Below are positions 1 to 7,878 of a stretch of DNA of 64,000 nucleotides, in pieces (the first letter of the stretch is position 1; each line of letters starts with the position of its first letter). The notes under the pieces were generated by a model. That model was not told the DNA's origin and did not search any database. It worked only from the letters and a program-made list of their open reading frames with translations. A program made the translations under genes and the position numbers. The stretch is from assembly GCF_013416525.1 (NCBI RefSeq), contig NZ_JACCEM010000001.1:248001-312000 (forward strand), given 5' to 3'. Source of the stretch: Parapusillimonas granuli (GTDB lineage Bacteria > Pseudomonadota > Gammaproteobacteria > Burkholderiales > Burkholderiaceae_B).

Positions 1-1320
1 GCGCAGACCCGGCGCGGCATTGACTTCCACGATGCAGCCGGCCTGCTTGTCCAGCGGGTCATACACGTTTTCGCTGACCAGGTCGATGCCGCAGATGTCC
101 AGGCCGACCATTTGCGCCGCCGCGACCGCGGTGGCGGCCAGCTCGGGATGCACGTGGTCGGTGACGTCGGTCGCCGTGCCGCCGGTGCTCAGGTTGGCGT
201 TGTTGCGCAGGGTGACCAGCACGCCTTTTTCAGGCACGGAATCGGCGTGGTAGTTCTGCGCCGCCATGGTCGCCAGGGCGATGTCGTCCAGCCGGATCTT
301 GGTGAGCGAGCTGCCGTGGCCCTCGCCCCGCAGGGGGTCGGCGTTGATCTGCGCGACCAGCTGCGCAATGCTGCGCTCGCCGTCGCCGATGACCTGGGGC
401 GGGTCCCGGCGGGCGGCCGCCACCAGCTTGTCGCCGACCACCAGCAGGCGGAAGTCATGCCCGGGGTAGTAGCGTTCCACGATGACGTCCGGCGTGATCT
501 CCGCCGCCAGGGCATAGGCCGCCATGACTTGTTCGCGGGTCTGGATGTTGACCGTCACGCCCCGGCCCTGGCTGCCGTCGCGCGGCTTGAGCACGACGGG
601 GCCGCCGATTTCGGATGCGGCACGCCAGGCGTCTTCGGCGCTGTCCACGCAGCGCCCCGCCGGCACCGGCACTCCGGCGGCGGCCAGCAGCCGTTTCGTC
701 AATTCCTTGTCCTGCGCGATTTCCTCGGCAATGGCGCTGCTGCTGTCGGTCTCGGCAGCCTGTATCCGGCGCTGCCGGCTGCCCCAGCCGAACTGCACGA
801 GGCTGCCTTCGGTGAGCCGCCGGTAGGGAATGCCGCGCCGGACCGCGGCCTGCACGATGGCGCCGGTGCTGGGCCCCAGGCGGATGTCCTCGTTCAATTC
901 ACGCAGCTTCGACAGGCCTTCGGTGATGTCGAACGGCAGGTTCTGCATGGCCGCGACGCACAGCTGCTGGGCAAGGTCGAAAGCCTGTCGGCCCACCGCT
1001 TCTTCGCTGTATTCGACGATCACCTGGTATACGCCCGGCTCGATGGTGGGCGCGGCGCGGCTGAACGCCACGGGGCAGCCCGCCTGCGACTGCAGTCGCA
1101 GCGCCGCGTAGGCCAGCGCATGGGCCAGCGAGTTCGCGGGTTCCTGGCTGGTGGAGCGCAAGATGTCGACGTCCGGGAAGCGCGCTCGCAGGCGGATCTC
1201 GAAGGCATCGACATCGCTGATCGCGCGCTCGGCCTCAGTGCATGAAACGATTGCTTCGATGACGGTTTGCCGGCACCAGAGGTTGGGGCCGCGCAGCGCG
1301 CGTACACGGGAAACTTCCAT
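1..1320 (-). CDS. cphA: Cyanophycin synthetase CphA, N-terminal 440 residues (cut by window edge)
   Basis: Start ATG at 1320 on the minus strand; the frame stays open to base 1, so the C-terminal part, including any Mur-ligase-like domain, lies outside. The protein opens MEVSRVRALRGPNLW, the usual CphA N terminus. It has the N-terminal domain to about residue 160, then an ATP-grasp domain with KPRDGSQGRG (ATP binding) and ending EVNAAPGLR. CphA polymerises Asp and Arg into cyanophycin in the cytoplasm; in the family the ATP-grasp domain adds Asp to the backbone. It lies 45 bp downstream of the second cphA gene on the same strand, so the two are probably one operon. An AAGGA ribosome site sits upstream of the ATG. 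Confidence 0.93.
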   Translation of the reverse strand, partial: MEVSRVRALRGPNLWCRQTVIEAIVSCTEAERAISDVDAFEIRLRARFPDVDILRSTSQEPANSLAHALAYAALRLQSQAGCPVAFSRAAPTIEPGVYQVIVEYSEEAVGRQAFDLAQQLCVAAMQNLPFDITEGLSKLRELNEDIRLGPSTGAIVQAAVRRGIPYRRLTEGSLVQFGWGSRQRRIQAAETDSSSAIAEEIAQDKELTKRLLAAAGVPVPAGRCVDSAEDAWRAASEIGGPVVLKPRDGSQGRGVTVNIQTREQVMAAYALAAEITPDVIVERYYPGHDFRLLVVGDKLVAAARRDPPQVIGDGERSIAQLVAQINADPLRGEGHGSSLTKIRLDDIALATMAAQNYHADSVPEKGVLVTLRNNANLSTGGTATDVTDHVHPELAATAVAAAQMVGLDICGIDLVSENVYDPLDKQAGCIVEVNAAPGLR

Positions 1321-1365
1321 CAGATGATTGTCCTTGTTGCCAAGATGATCGATATGCCTGCGCGC

Positions 1366-3573
1366 TCAGGCGGACGCGCCGACGGCGGACGCCTGGGCGG
1401 CATCGGGCGATGCCGCGGCGTCCACGCCGAAAGTTTCCACGCCGATCCGTATCACGTCCCGGCCTATGCCCAGCGCCCAGGCGGCGGCCACCGCCGCCAG
1501 CATGTTGCTCAGCGCATAGCCCCGCTCGCAGGCGGCGAGCGATGGAATGGATGCCAGGTCGGTGACGACGGTTTCGTTCAGGCCCTGGGCCATCACGACC
1601 TGGCCGTGGCGGACCGACACGGTGCGCCCCCCCGACTGCCGGTGCGCGGCGATGATGCCGTCGTCCGGGCGCAGGCCGAAGAATATGACCGAGCCGTCGC
1701 AGAGCCCGGCCAGGTCGGCCACCGCCGCGTCGTCCGCGTTCAGTATGGCCGCGCCGTCGGGCAGGACCACGTCGACCTGGGTCCGGTAGACCTTGACCAT
1801 CTGGTCGGGGTCGCCCATGTACAGCTCCGGGAACACGTCCGCGGGATCGATGTTGGTCACGATGCCGATCTGGCAGCGATCGTAGGCCAGGCCTTCGCCG
1901 AGTATCGTGCGCGCGCCGTTCTCGATGACGCCCGCCTGCACCGCGCGGTTCAGCAGCACCCTGCGGGCGGCGTCCCAGTTGGCCCCGTCGTTCTTCTGCA
2001 CGTGCCGGCGGCCGAAATACAGGCCGTGGCTGCAGGCCAGCCCGGTGTATGCGCCGGAGAGCTGCGTCAGCCACGCCACGATGCGCGCCACGCTCGTCTT
2101 GCCCTTGCTGCCGCTGATGCCGACGATGGGAATGTGGCCCGTGTCCCCTTCGGGGAAAAGATGATCGACGATGGCGCGGCCGACGGGCCGGGGCTTGCCG
2201 GCCGCCGGCTTCAAATGCATGAGCAGGCCGGGACCGGCGTTGACTTCGACGATGGCGCCGCGCTGTTCGTCCAGCGGCCGGGAGATGTCCTCCGCCACCA
2301 GGTCCACACCCGCGATGTCCAGGCCCACGACCCGCGCGGCCAGTTCCACCGCCGCCGCCACGCTGGGGTGCACGTTGTCGGTGATGTCTATGGATACGTT
2401 GCCGTTGCGCTGTATGAGCACCGTCACGCCCGGCGCGGGCACCGACGTCGCACTGAGGTTCTGGCGCGCGAGCTCGAGCCGCGCCGCGGAATCCAGGCGG
2501 ATGGGATTGAGCGGGTGGTCTTCGTCGCGGCCGCGGCGCGGGTCGGAGTTCAGCTGGATCTCGATGAGCGCCTCGACCGTGTTGACGCCGTCGCCCACCA
2601 CCACCGCCGCGTCGCCCCGGGCCGCGGCGACCATGCGGCCGCCGACCACCAGCAGGCGGTGCTCGTCGCCCAGCACGAAGCGCTCGACGACCACGCCGCT
2701 GCCTTCATCGACGGCGACGGCGTAGGCCGTCTCGATTTCTTCCCGCGTGGTCAGGTTGGTGAACACGCCCCGGCCGTGGTTGCCGTCGCTGGGCTTGACG
2801 ACGACGGGCAGGCCGATGTCCTGCGCGGCCTCCCAGGCTTCTTCGACGCTGCCGACCAAGCGCCCTTCCGGCACGGGCACGCCGCAGGCATGGAGCAGGC
2901 TCTTGGTCAGGTCCTTGTTGCGCGAAATGCTTTCGGCGATGGCGCTGGTGCGGTCCGTTTCCGCCGTCCAGATGCGGCGCTGGCGCGCGCCGTAGCCCAG
3001 CTGCACGAGATTGGCCTCGCTCAGGCGTATGGTCGGGATGTCGCGGTCGTCGGCCGCTTCCACGATGCAGCCGGTGCTCGGCCCCAGGCGCAATTCTTCC
3101 GCCAGTTCGCGCAGCCTTTCGATGCAGCCCGGCACGTCGTAGGGTTCGTCGCGTATGGCGGCCATGACGAGGTCGCGGGCGCAATACAGGGCCTCGCGCG
3201 TCAATTCTTCATGCCAGGCGCGGACGATGACCTTGTACACGCCGCGCACCGGGGTTTCGCGCGCGCGGCCCAGGCCGCCCGGCATGCCGGCCAGGCCCTG
3301 CAATTCCAGGCTGACGTGTTCCAGGATGTGGGCGGGCCAGGTGCCCTGGCGCAGGCGCTGCAGGAAGCCGCCGCGCTCGCCGACGCTGCAGCGATGTTCC
3401 ACCAGGCTGGGCAGCCATGCGACCAGGCGCTCGTAGAAGCCCGGTATGAGATTGGATGGATAATCTTCCAGTTCCCCGATATCGACCCATGCTTCCATCA
3501 CCGGGCGGTACGCCCAGATGTTGGGGCCGCGCAACATCACCATATTGGTGAATTCAATGTTTTTCGTCTGCAT
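1366..3573 (-). CDS. cphA: Second, shorter cyanophycin synthetase (CphA')
   Basis: 735 residues starting MQTKNIEFTNMVMLRGPNIW. An N-terminal domain runs to about residue 170. The ATP-grasp domain (about 180-470) carries KPSDGNHGRG and EVNAGPGLL. A Mur-ligase-like domain follows, with P-loop GISGSKGKTS near residue 485, in place of the GTNGKT form I expect in canonical CphA. It is shorter than the roughly 870-900 residues usual for CphA1, mainly at the C terminus. Several betaproteobacteria (for example Cupriavidus necator) carry a long and a short cphA. The two may be partly redundant, or the short one may act on a different primer or dipeptide; the sequence does not decide this. It is first in the minus-strand pair and divergent from the ABC transporter gene. 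Confidence 0.92.
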   Translation of the reverse strand: MQTKNIEFTNMVMLRGPNIWAYRPVMEAWVDIGELEDYPSNLIPGFYERLVAWLPSLVEHRCSVGERGGFLQRLRQGTWPAHILEHVSLELQGLAGMPGGLGRARETPVRGVYKVIVRAWHEELTREALYCARDLVMAAIRDEPYDVPGCIERLRELAEELRLGPSTGCIVEAADDRDIPTIRLSEANLVQLGYGARQRRIWTAETDRTSAIAESISRNKDLTKSLLHACGVPVPEGRLVGSVEEAWEAAQDIGLPVVVKPSDGNHGRGVFTNLTTREEIETAYAVAVDEGSGVVVERFVLGDEHRLLVVGGRMVAAARGDAAVVVGDGVNTVEALIEIQLNSDPRRGRDEDHPLNPIRLDSAARLELARQNLSATSVPAPGVTVLIQRNGNVSIDITDNVHPSVAAAVELAARVVGLDIAGVDLVAEDISRPLDEQRGAIVEVNAGPGLLMHLKPAAGKPRPVGRAIVDHLFPEGDTGHIPIVGISGSKGKTSVARIVAWLTQLSGAYTGLACSHGLYFGRRHVQKNDGANWDAARRVLLNRAVQAGVIENGARTILGEGLAYDRCQIGIVTNIDPADVFPELYMGDPDQMVKVYRTQVDVVLPDGAAILNADDAAVADLAGLCDGSVIFFGLRPDDGIIAAHRQSGGRTVSVRHGQVVMAQGLNETVVTDLASIPSLAACERGYALSNMLAAVAAAWALGIGRDVIRIGVETFGVDAAASPDAAQASAVGASA

Positions 3574-3782
3574 CTTGAAAGGGGAAACCAGAAGAGGAAC
3601 AAGAATCGCAATAGCGATTGGAGAGTATTTAACGGCAAATGCCCCCGAATGTGTTTGCCAAGCGGGTCGCCGGGGGCGAAAATCGATGTCTCAGAGGCAA
3701 AAAAACCACAATGGACGGCGCCGACTCAACCCCTGGGGCGCATTCAACGTGACAATAGCGCACCTGAATCACGCGTGACCCC
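3574..3782. promoter_or_regulatory. Divergent control region between cphA' and the ABC transporter gene
   Basis: 209 bp between two divergent start codons, more AT-rich than its surroundings. It contains a perfect inverted repeat AATCGC-AATA-GCGATT at 3604-3619, a longer-looped GC repeat (GCCCCCG to CGGGGGC, roughly 3641-3677), and the 10-bp palindrome TCACGCGTGA at 3769-3778, five bases before the ATG of the ABC gene. No convincing -35/-10 pair was assigned. The ABC gene has no obvious Shine-Dalgarno sequence, so its ATG is chosen by reading frame and length only. Confidence 0.45.
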
Positions 3783-6038
3783 ATGAGTACGAAATCTAGC
3801 AATAGCGGCGCCAGCCATACCGCCGGGCTGCCCGGCAACTGGCGCAGCGCCCTATCCGATCAGCTGGCGGAGGATGAAACCATCGTCGCGTGGCTTGCCA
3901 CCGATTTGAGCGCGCAATTGCGGTATGCCGACGGCCTGATCGTCCTGACGAACCGGCGCCTGCTCGCGAAAGAGGCGGCGGACGCCGACTGGCGCTCCTG
4001 GCCGCTGGATCCGGGGCTGAAAATGCAGCACCACGACCATGCCGGCGTCGGCACGCTGGAACTGCACGACGCGCAAGCCCGGCGCGGCATATGGCGCTAC
4101 ACCCTGAAGCACAACGCCGCCGCCGTCCATCTGCAGGAAACGTTCAACCGCCTGCGCAAGCAGCGCCCGGGAACGGCGCTTGCCGTGGCGCCCCCGCCGG
4201 ACGGCGCCGCCGCGGGCTCCGCCGCCCAGGACAAGCCGCCGTCCACCTGGGCGCTGCTGCGCCTGTGGCAGTTCGCCAGGCCGTATCGCGGCGCCCTGTT
4301 CGCGGGCTTCCTGCTGACCATCGCCTCCACGGCCGCCGCCCTGGTCGCGCCCTATCTGACCATGCCGCTGATGGACGAGGTCCTGATCCCCTTCCAGAAC
4401 GGCGCGCCCATCGATTACCGCCTCGTCAAGCTGTATCTGGGCGGCTTGCTGCTGTCTTCGCTGCTGGCCTGGCTGCTGGGCTGGGGCCGCACCTACATAC
4501 TGGCCTGGGTCAGCGAACGCATAGGCGCGGATCTGCGCACCGCCACCTACCGCCATCTGCAGTCCCTGCCGCTGCAATTCTTCGGCGGCAAGCGCACGGG
4601 CGACCTGATCTCGCGCATCGGCTCCGAGTCCGACCGCATCTGCGTGTTCCTGTCCCTGCACCTGCTGGACTTCGCCACCGACGTGCTGATGATCGCCATG
4701 ACGGCCGTCATCCTGTTCGCCATCAACCCCTGGCTCGCCGCCGCCACGCTGATCCCGCTGCCCATCATCGTCTGGATGATCCACCTGGTCAGGGACCGGC
4801 TGCGCCATGGCTTCGAACGGGTGGACCGGATCTGGTCGGAAATCACCAACGTGCTGGCCGACACCATACCCGGCATACGGGTGGTCAAGGCCTTCGCCCA
4901 GGAAAAGCGCGAAGTGGCCCGCTTCCGCGAGGCCAACAACCGCAATCTCGCGGTCAACGACCGGGTCAACACGCTGTGGTCGCTGTTCGCCCCAACCGTC
5001 ACCCTGCTGACGGAAATCGGCCTGCTGGTCGTCTGGGCCTTCGGCATCTGGCTGGTGGCGCAGAAATCCATCACGGTCGGCGTGCTGACGGCCTTCCTGG
5101 CCTATATCGGCCGCTTCTACGTGCGCCTGGACTCCATGAGCCGCATCGTGTCCTTCACCCAGAAGGCGGCGGCGGGGGCGAAGCGCATCTTCGACATCCT
5201 GGACCAGGTGTCCAGCGTGCCCGAGCCCTCCAAGCCCGCCCACATCGAGAAAGTCCAGGGCCGCATAGAACTGCGCAACGTGGGCTTCCGCTACGGCAAC
5301 CGCTCGGTCATACGCCACATCGACCTGGACATCGCCCCGGGTGAAATGATCGGTCTGGTCGGCCACAGCGGCGCCGGCAAAAGCACGCTGGTCAACCTGA
5401 TCTGCCGTTTCTACGATGTGTCCCAGGGCCAGATCCGCCTGGACGGGCACGACATCCGTTCGCTCTCGATCGCCGACTACCGCCGCAACATCGGCCTGGT
5501 CCTGCAGGAGCCCTTTCTGTTCTTCGGCACCATCGCCGACAACATCGCCTACGGCAAGCCCGACGCCAGCCGGAGCGAAATCATCGCCGCGGCCCGCGCC
5601 GCCAATGCGCACGAATTCATCCTGCGCCTGCCGCACGGCTATGATTCGCTGGTCGGCGAGCGCGGCCAGGCGCTGTCGGGCGGCGAGCGCCAGCGCATCT
5701 CCATCGCCCGGGCCCTGCTCATCGATCCGCCCATCCTGATACTGGACGAAGCCACGTCTTCGGTGGACACCAGCACCGAAAAGGAAATCCAGAAAGCGCT
5801 GGACAACCTGGTGCGGGGCCGCACGACCATCTCCATCGCCCACCGGCTGAGCACGCTGCGGCAGGCGGACAGGCTGGTCGTGCTCGACAAGGGCGAGGTC
5901 GTGGAGATCGGCAGCCACGACGAACTGATGACGCGCAACGGCGCCTATTTCCGCCTGCACCAGGCCCAGGCGGCAACGCCCGAGGCCGCTTCGGCGGCCG
6001 AAGGCTGGCAGGTCGGCGCAGCAAAGGAAGCACCGTGA
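3783..6038 (+). CDS. Cyanophycin-associated ABC exporter (fused membrane and ATPase domains)
   Basis: 751 residues. About 130 N-terminal residues form a soluble region. It is followed by a type I ABC exporter membrane domain (hydrophobic segments about 160-430) and a nucleotide-binding domain. Walker A is GHSGAGKST at 527-535, the signature is LSGGERQRIS near 631, and Walker B is ILILDEATSS near 655, followed by a switch His in SIAHRL. All ATPase motifs are intact. It is divergent from the two cphA genes and translationally coupled (GTGA overlap) to the DUF1854 gene. This arrangement recurs in Burkholderiales, where the pair is named after cyanophycin metabolism. The substrate is unknown; export of a peptide or a regulatory role is inference only. 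Confidence 0.88.
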   Translation: MSTKSSNSGASHTAGLPGNWRSALSDQLAEDETIVAWLATDLSAQLRYADGLIVLTNRRLLAKEAADADWRSWPLDPGLKMQHHDHAGVGTLELHDAQARRGIWRYTLKHNAAAVHLQETFNRLRKQRPGTALAVAPPPDGAAAGSAAQDKPPSTWALLRLWQFARPYRGALFAGFLLTIASTAAALVAPYLTMPLMDEVLIPFQNGAPIDYRLVKLYLGGLLLSSLLAWLLGWGRTYILAWVSERIGADLRTATYRHLQSLPLQFFGGKRTGDLISRIGSESDRICVFLSLHLLDFATDVLMIAMTAVILFAINPWLAAATLIPLPIIVWMIHLVRDRLRHGFERVDRIWSEITNVLADTIPGIRVVKAFAQEKREVARFREANNRNLAVNDRVNTLWSLFAPTVTLLTEIGLLVVWAFGIWLVAQKSITVGVLTAFLAYIGRFYVRLDSMSRIVSFTQKAAAGAKRIFDILDQVSSVPEPSKPAHIEKVQGRIELRNVGFRYGNRSVIRHIDLDIAPGEMIGLVGHSGAGKSTLVNLICRFYDVSQGQIRLDGHDIRSLSIADYRRNIGLVLQEPFLFFGTIADNIAYGKPDASRSEIIAAARAANAHEFILRLPHGYDSLVGERGQALSGGERQRISIARALLIDPPILILDEATSSVDTSTEKEIQKALDNLVRGRTTISIAHRLSTLRQADRLVVLDKGEVVEIGSHDELMTRNGAYFRLHQAQAATPEAASAAEGWQVGAAKEAP

Positions 6039-6514
6039 CGGAACACCACACCACATCCGGCGGCCGGCTGAGCCGCGACGCATTCGGGCGGCTGCAGCTG
6101 GACCGGGACGGCTCCGTCGTGACGGGCCTGGTCCCGGTGCGCAGTTTCCCGATCACCGCGCCCCAGGAAGGCATCTCGCTGGTCGATCAGGAAGGCAAGG
6201 AGCATCTTTGGGTGGAACGGCTGGACGCACTGCCCGCCGACATGCGGGCGGTGATCGAGGAAGAGCTGGCGAGCCGCGAGTTCATTCCGGAGATCCAGCG
6301 GATCCGCGGGGTGTCCAGCTTCGCCACGCCCAGCCGCTGGCAGGTCAGCACCGACCGCGGCGACACGGTGCTTTTGCTGAAGGCCGAAGAAGACATACGG
6401 CGCCTGTCGACCACGACGCTGCTGATCGCCGACGGCCACGGCATACAGTTCCTGATACGCAATCTGTCGGCGCTGGACAAAAGCAGCCGCAAGCTGCTGG
6501 ACCACTTCCTGTGA
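6035..6514 (+). CDS. DUF1854 family protein, partner of the cyanophycin ABC transporter
   Basis: 159 residues from a GTG start at 6035 that overlaps the TGA of the ABC gene by four bases, implying coupled translation. It has no signal peptide or membrane segment. The sequence (SRDAFGRLQLDRDGSVVTGL near the start, IEEELASREFIPEI in the middle) matches the DUF1854 family, found next to this ABC transporter and cphA. The acidic, compact protein is presumably cytoplasmic. Its function is not known; assembly with the ABC ATPase is the simplest reading of the gene coupling. It ends two bases before the stop of the convergent Tgl-like gene. Confidence 0.85.
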   Translation: MTEHHTTSGGRLSRDAFGRLQLDRDGSVVTGLVPVRSFPITAPQEGISLVDQEGKEHLWVERLDALPADMRAVIEEELASREFIPEIQRIRGVSSFATPSRWQVSTDRGDTVLLLKAEEDIRRLSTTTLLIADGHGIQFLIRNLSALDKSSRKLLDHFL

Positions 6515-6516
6515 CC

Positions 6517-7689
6517 CTATGACGCGCGGGCGAGCGCCGCGCCGCCTCCTTCGGGAAACACCAGCTCCGAGGTGCCGGGCCGCAGCAGGCGCACGCATTC
6601 CCGGCTGGTGTCGATGCAGCCGCCGTCGCCGTACACGCCGCCCGGATCCCGCAGGCGCAGCATGCGATCCCGGATGGACGCCACTTCGCCGGGATCGCTC
6701 AGCGATTTCGCCACCAGCGCATCGACCACGTCGTCATCGACCTGCAGCTTGCCCTGGTCGTCGCGATAGGTGGCGTTGCGCCAATGGAAGAGCTCCACGC
6801 ATTTCGTGGTGACCGTGAAGGGCTGGTCCCGCTTCCAGAAATTGGTGAACAGGCCGTTGCCCAGGTAGAAGACCCAGGAGCCTTCGTAGCCTTCGGCATT
6901 GGATGAATGGCCGTCGGGGTTGCGGAACCACAGGCGGTCGCCCGGCACGTAGTACATGGGCGGCAGGGGGGCGTCCATCGAGCCGTATTCGCGCAGGAAG
7001 ACCTCGTGGAACTGGCCCGACATGATGGCCCGGGTCTCCCATTGGCGCTGCAGCTGCTCGAACAGCGGGGGGTTGCTGGCCTGCAGCTCTTGCGCCACGG
7101 CCAGGAGAATCACGTACTCGGTCGCCCGGTAGCATGAGAACGAATACAGCCGCTTGCTGCGGTCGGGCTGGGTGGTCAAGCGCAGCGCTTCGATCAGGTT
7201 CGCGCCTTCTTTGAGCGTGAAGCCGCTGGATTCCGCATAGCGCCAGAACGCTTCGGGCCGCTCGGCGTGTTCCGTGTCGAACGCCAGGGCTGTGCGCCGC
7301 GCGGCCTGCACGATGTTGCCGCGCACGCGCAGGGCGGACTCGAACTCGTCGAACGATGGGTAGTCGAAGGGCACCGGGCTGGCCAGCATGGCCGTCAGGA
7401 TTTCTTTTTCCAGGTCCCGTGGGCTGTCCTGGGTGTCCAGGCCCAGCGTGGCGCACAGCCCGGTCGTATCGTGATCGGGCGTGAGGCCCGCGAAGCTGTC
7501 CGGCCGCAGGCAATAGCGATGCTGCGATCCGTCGCCGCCGGGAGCCGCCTGCACGCAATCCGCCAGTTGCAGGCCGTCCAGGAGCTCCATGAACCGGTGG
7601 TGCCCATGCCGAGCCGCGTCGGGCCCGTTGCCGCGGATCCCGATCCCCGGCAAAGGCCTGCTGGACGGTGGGTAATTGCTTGCGCTCAT
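6517..7689 (-). CDS. Tgl-like papain-fold protein (protein-glutamine gamma-glutamyltransferase family)
   Basis: 390 residues; ATG at 7689 preceded by GGGGGAGA. The middle resembles the Bacillus spore transglutaminase Tgl. FTLKEGANLIEALR precedes a helix with a candidate catalytic Cys186 in YSFSCYRATEYVILLAVAQE, and further on come PGDRLWFRNPD and YEGSWVFYLGNGLFTNFW. Bacillus Tgl is about 245 residues, so this protein has extra N- and C-terminal regions. By my remembered alignment, the Glu beside the Bacillus nucleophile and the Glu of its second loop are Ser here (FSC and EGS), so crosslinking activity is uncertain. No signal peptide is evident. The gene converges on the cyanophycin transporter genes; a functional link to them is speculation. 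Confidence 0.6.
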   Translation of the reverse strand: MSASNYPPSSRPLPGIGIRGNGPDAARHGHHRFMELLDGLQLADCVQAAPGGDGSQHRYCLRPDSFAGLTPDHDTTGLCATLGLDTQDSPRDLEKEILTAMLASPVPFDYPSFDEFESALRVRGNIVQAARRTALAFDTEHAERPEAFWRYAESSGFTLKEGANLIEALRLTTQPDRSKRLYSFSCYRATEYVILLAVAQELQASNPPLFEQLQRQWETRAIMSGQFHEVFLREYGSMDAPLPPMYYVPGDRLWFRNPDGHSSNAEGYEGSWVFYLGNGLFTNFWKRDQPFTVTTKCVELFHWRNATYRDDQGKLQVDDDVVDALVAKSLSDPGEVASIRDRMLRLRDPGGVYGDGGCIDTSRECVRLLRPGTSELVFPEGGGAALARAS

Positions 7690-7878
7690 TTTGATCGTGT
7701 CTCCCCCTAGGAGTGCGCCCGGCGGGCGGAATGAAGGTTTGCCGTTTCGGGATTTTCCGTGGTATCGGGGCGGGCGCGCAAGCCCCGCGGGCGGAAATCT
7801 GCTGCTAAACTACACAGGACGACGGATCCGTTCCGCGGGCATGCAACCCCCAGGGCATGCGTACAGGAGATTCACAGG

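Noticed and set aside
1267-3786. An 839-codon open frame on the plus strand opposite cphA'
   Set aside because: It is the antisense shadow of a well-matched cphA gene in GC-rich DNA. It is rich in His, Arg, Gly and Ala without family features and has no plausible start signal. Similar long antisense frames opposite the ABC transporter (3852-6083), bcsC (56486-58285) and bcsB (59171-61558) were dropped for the same reason.
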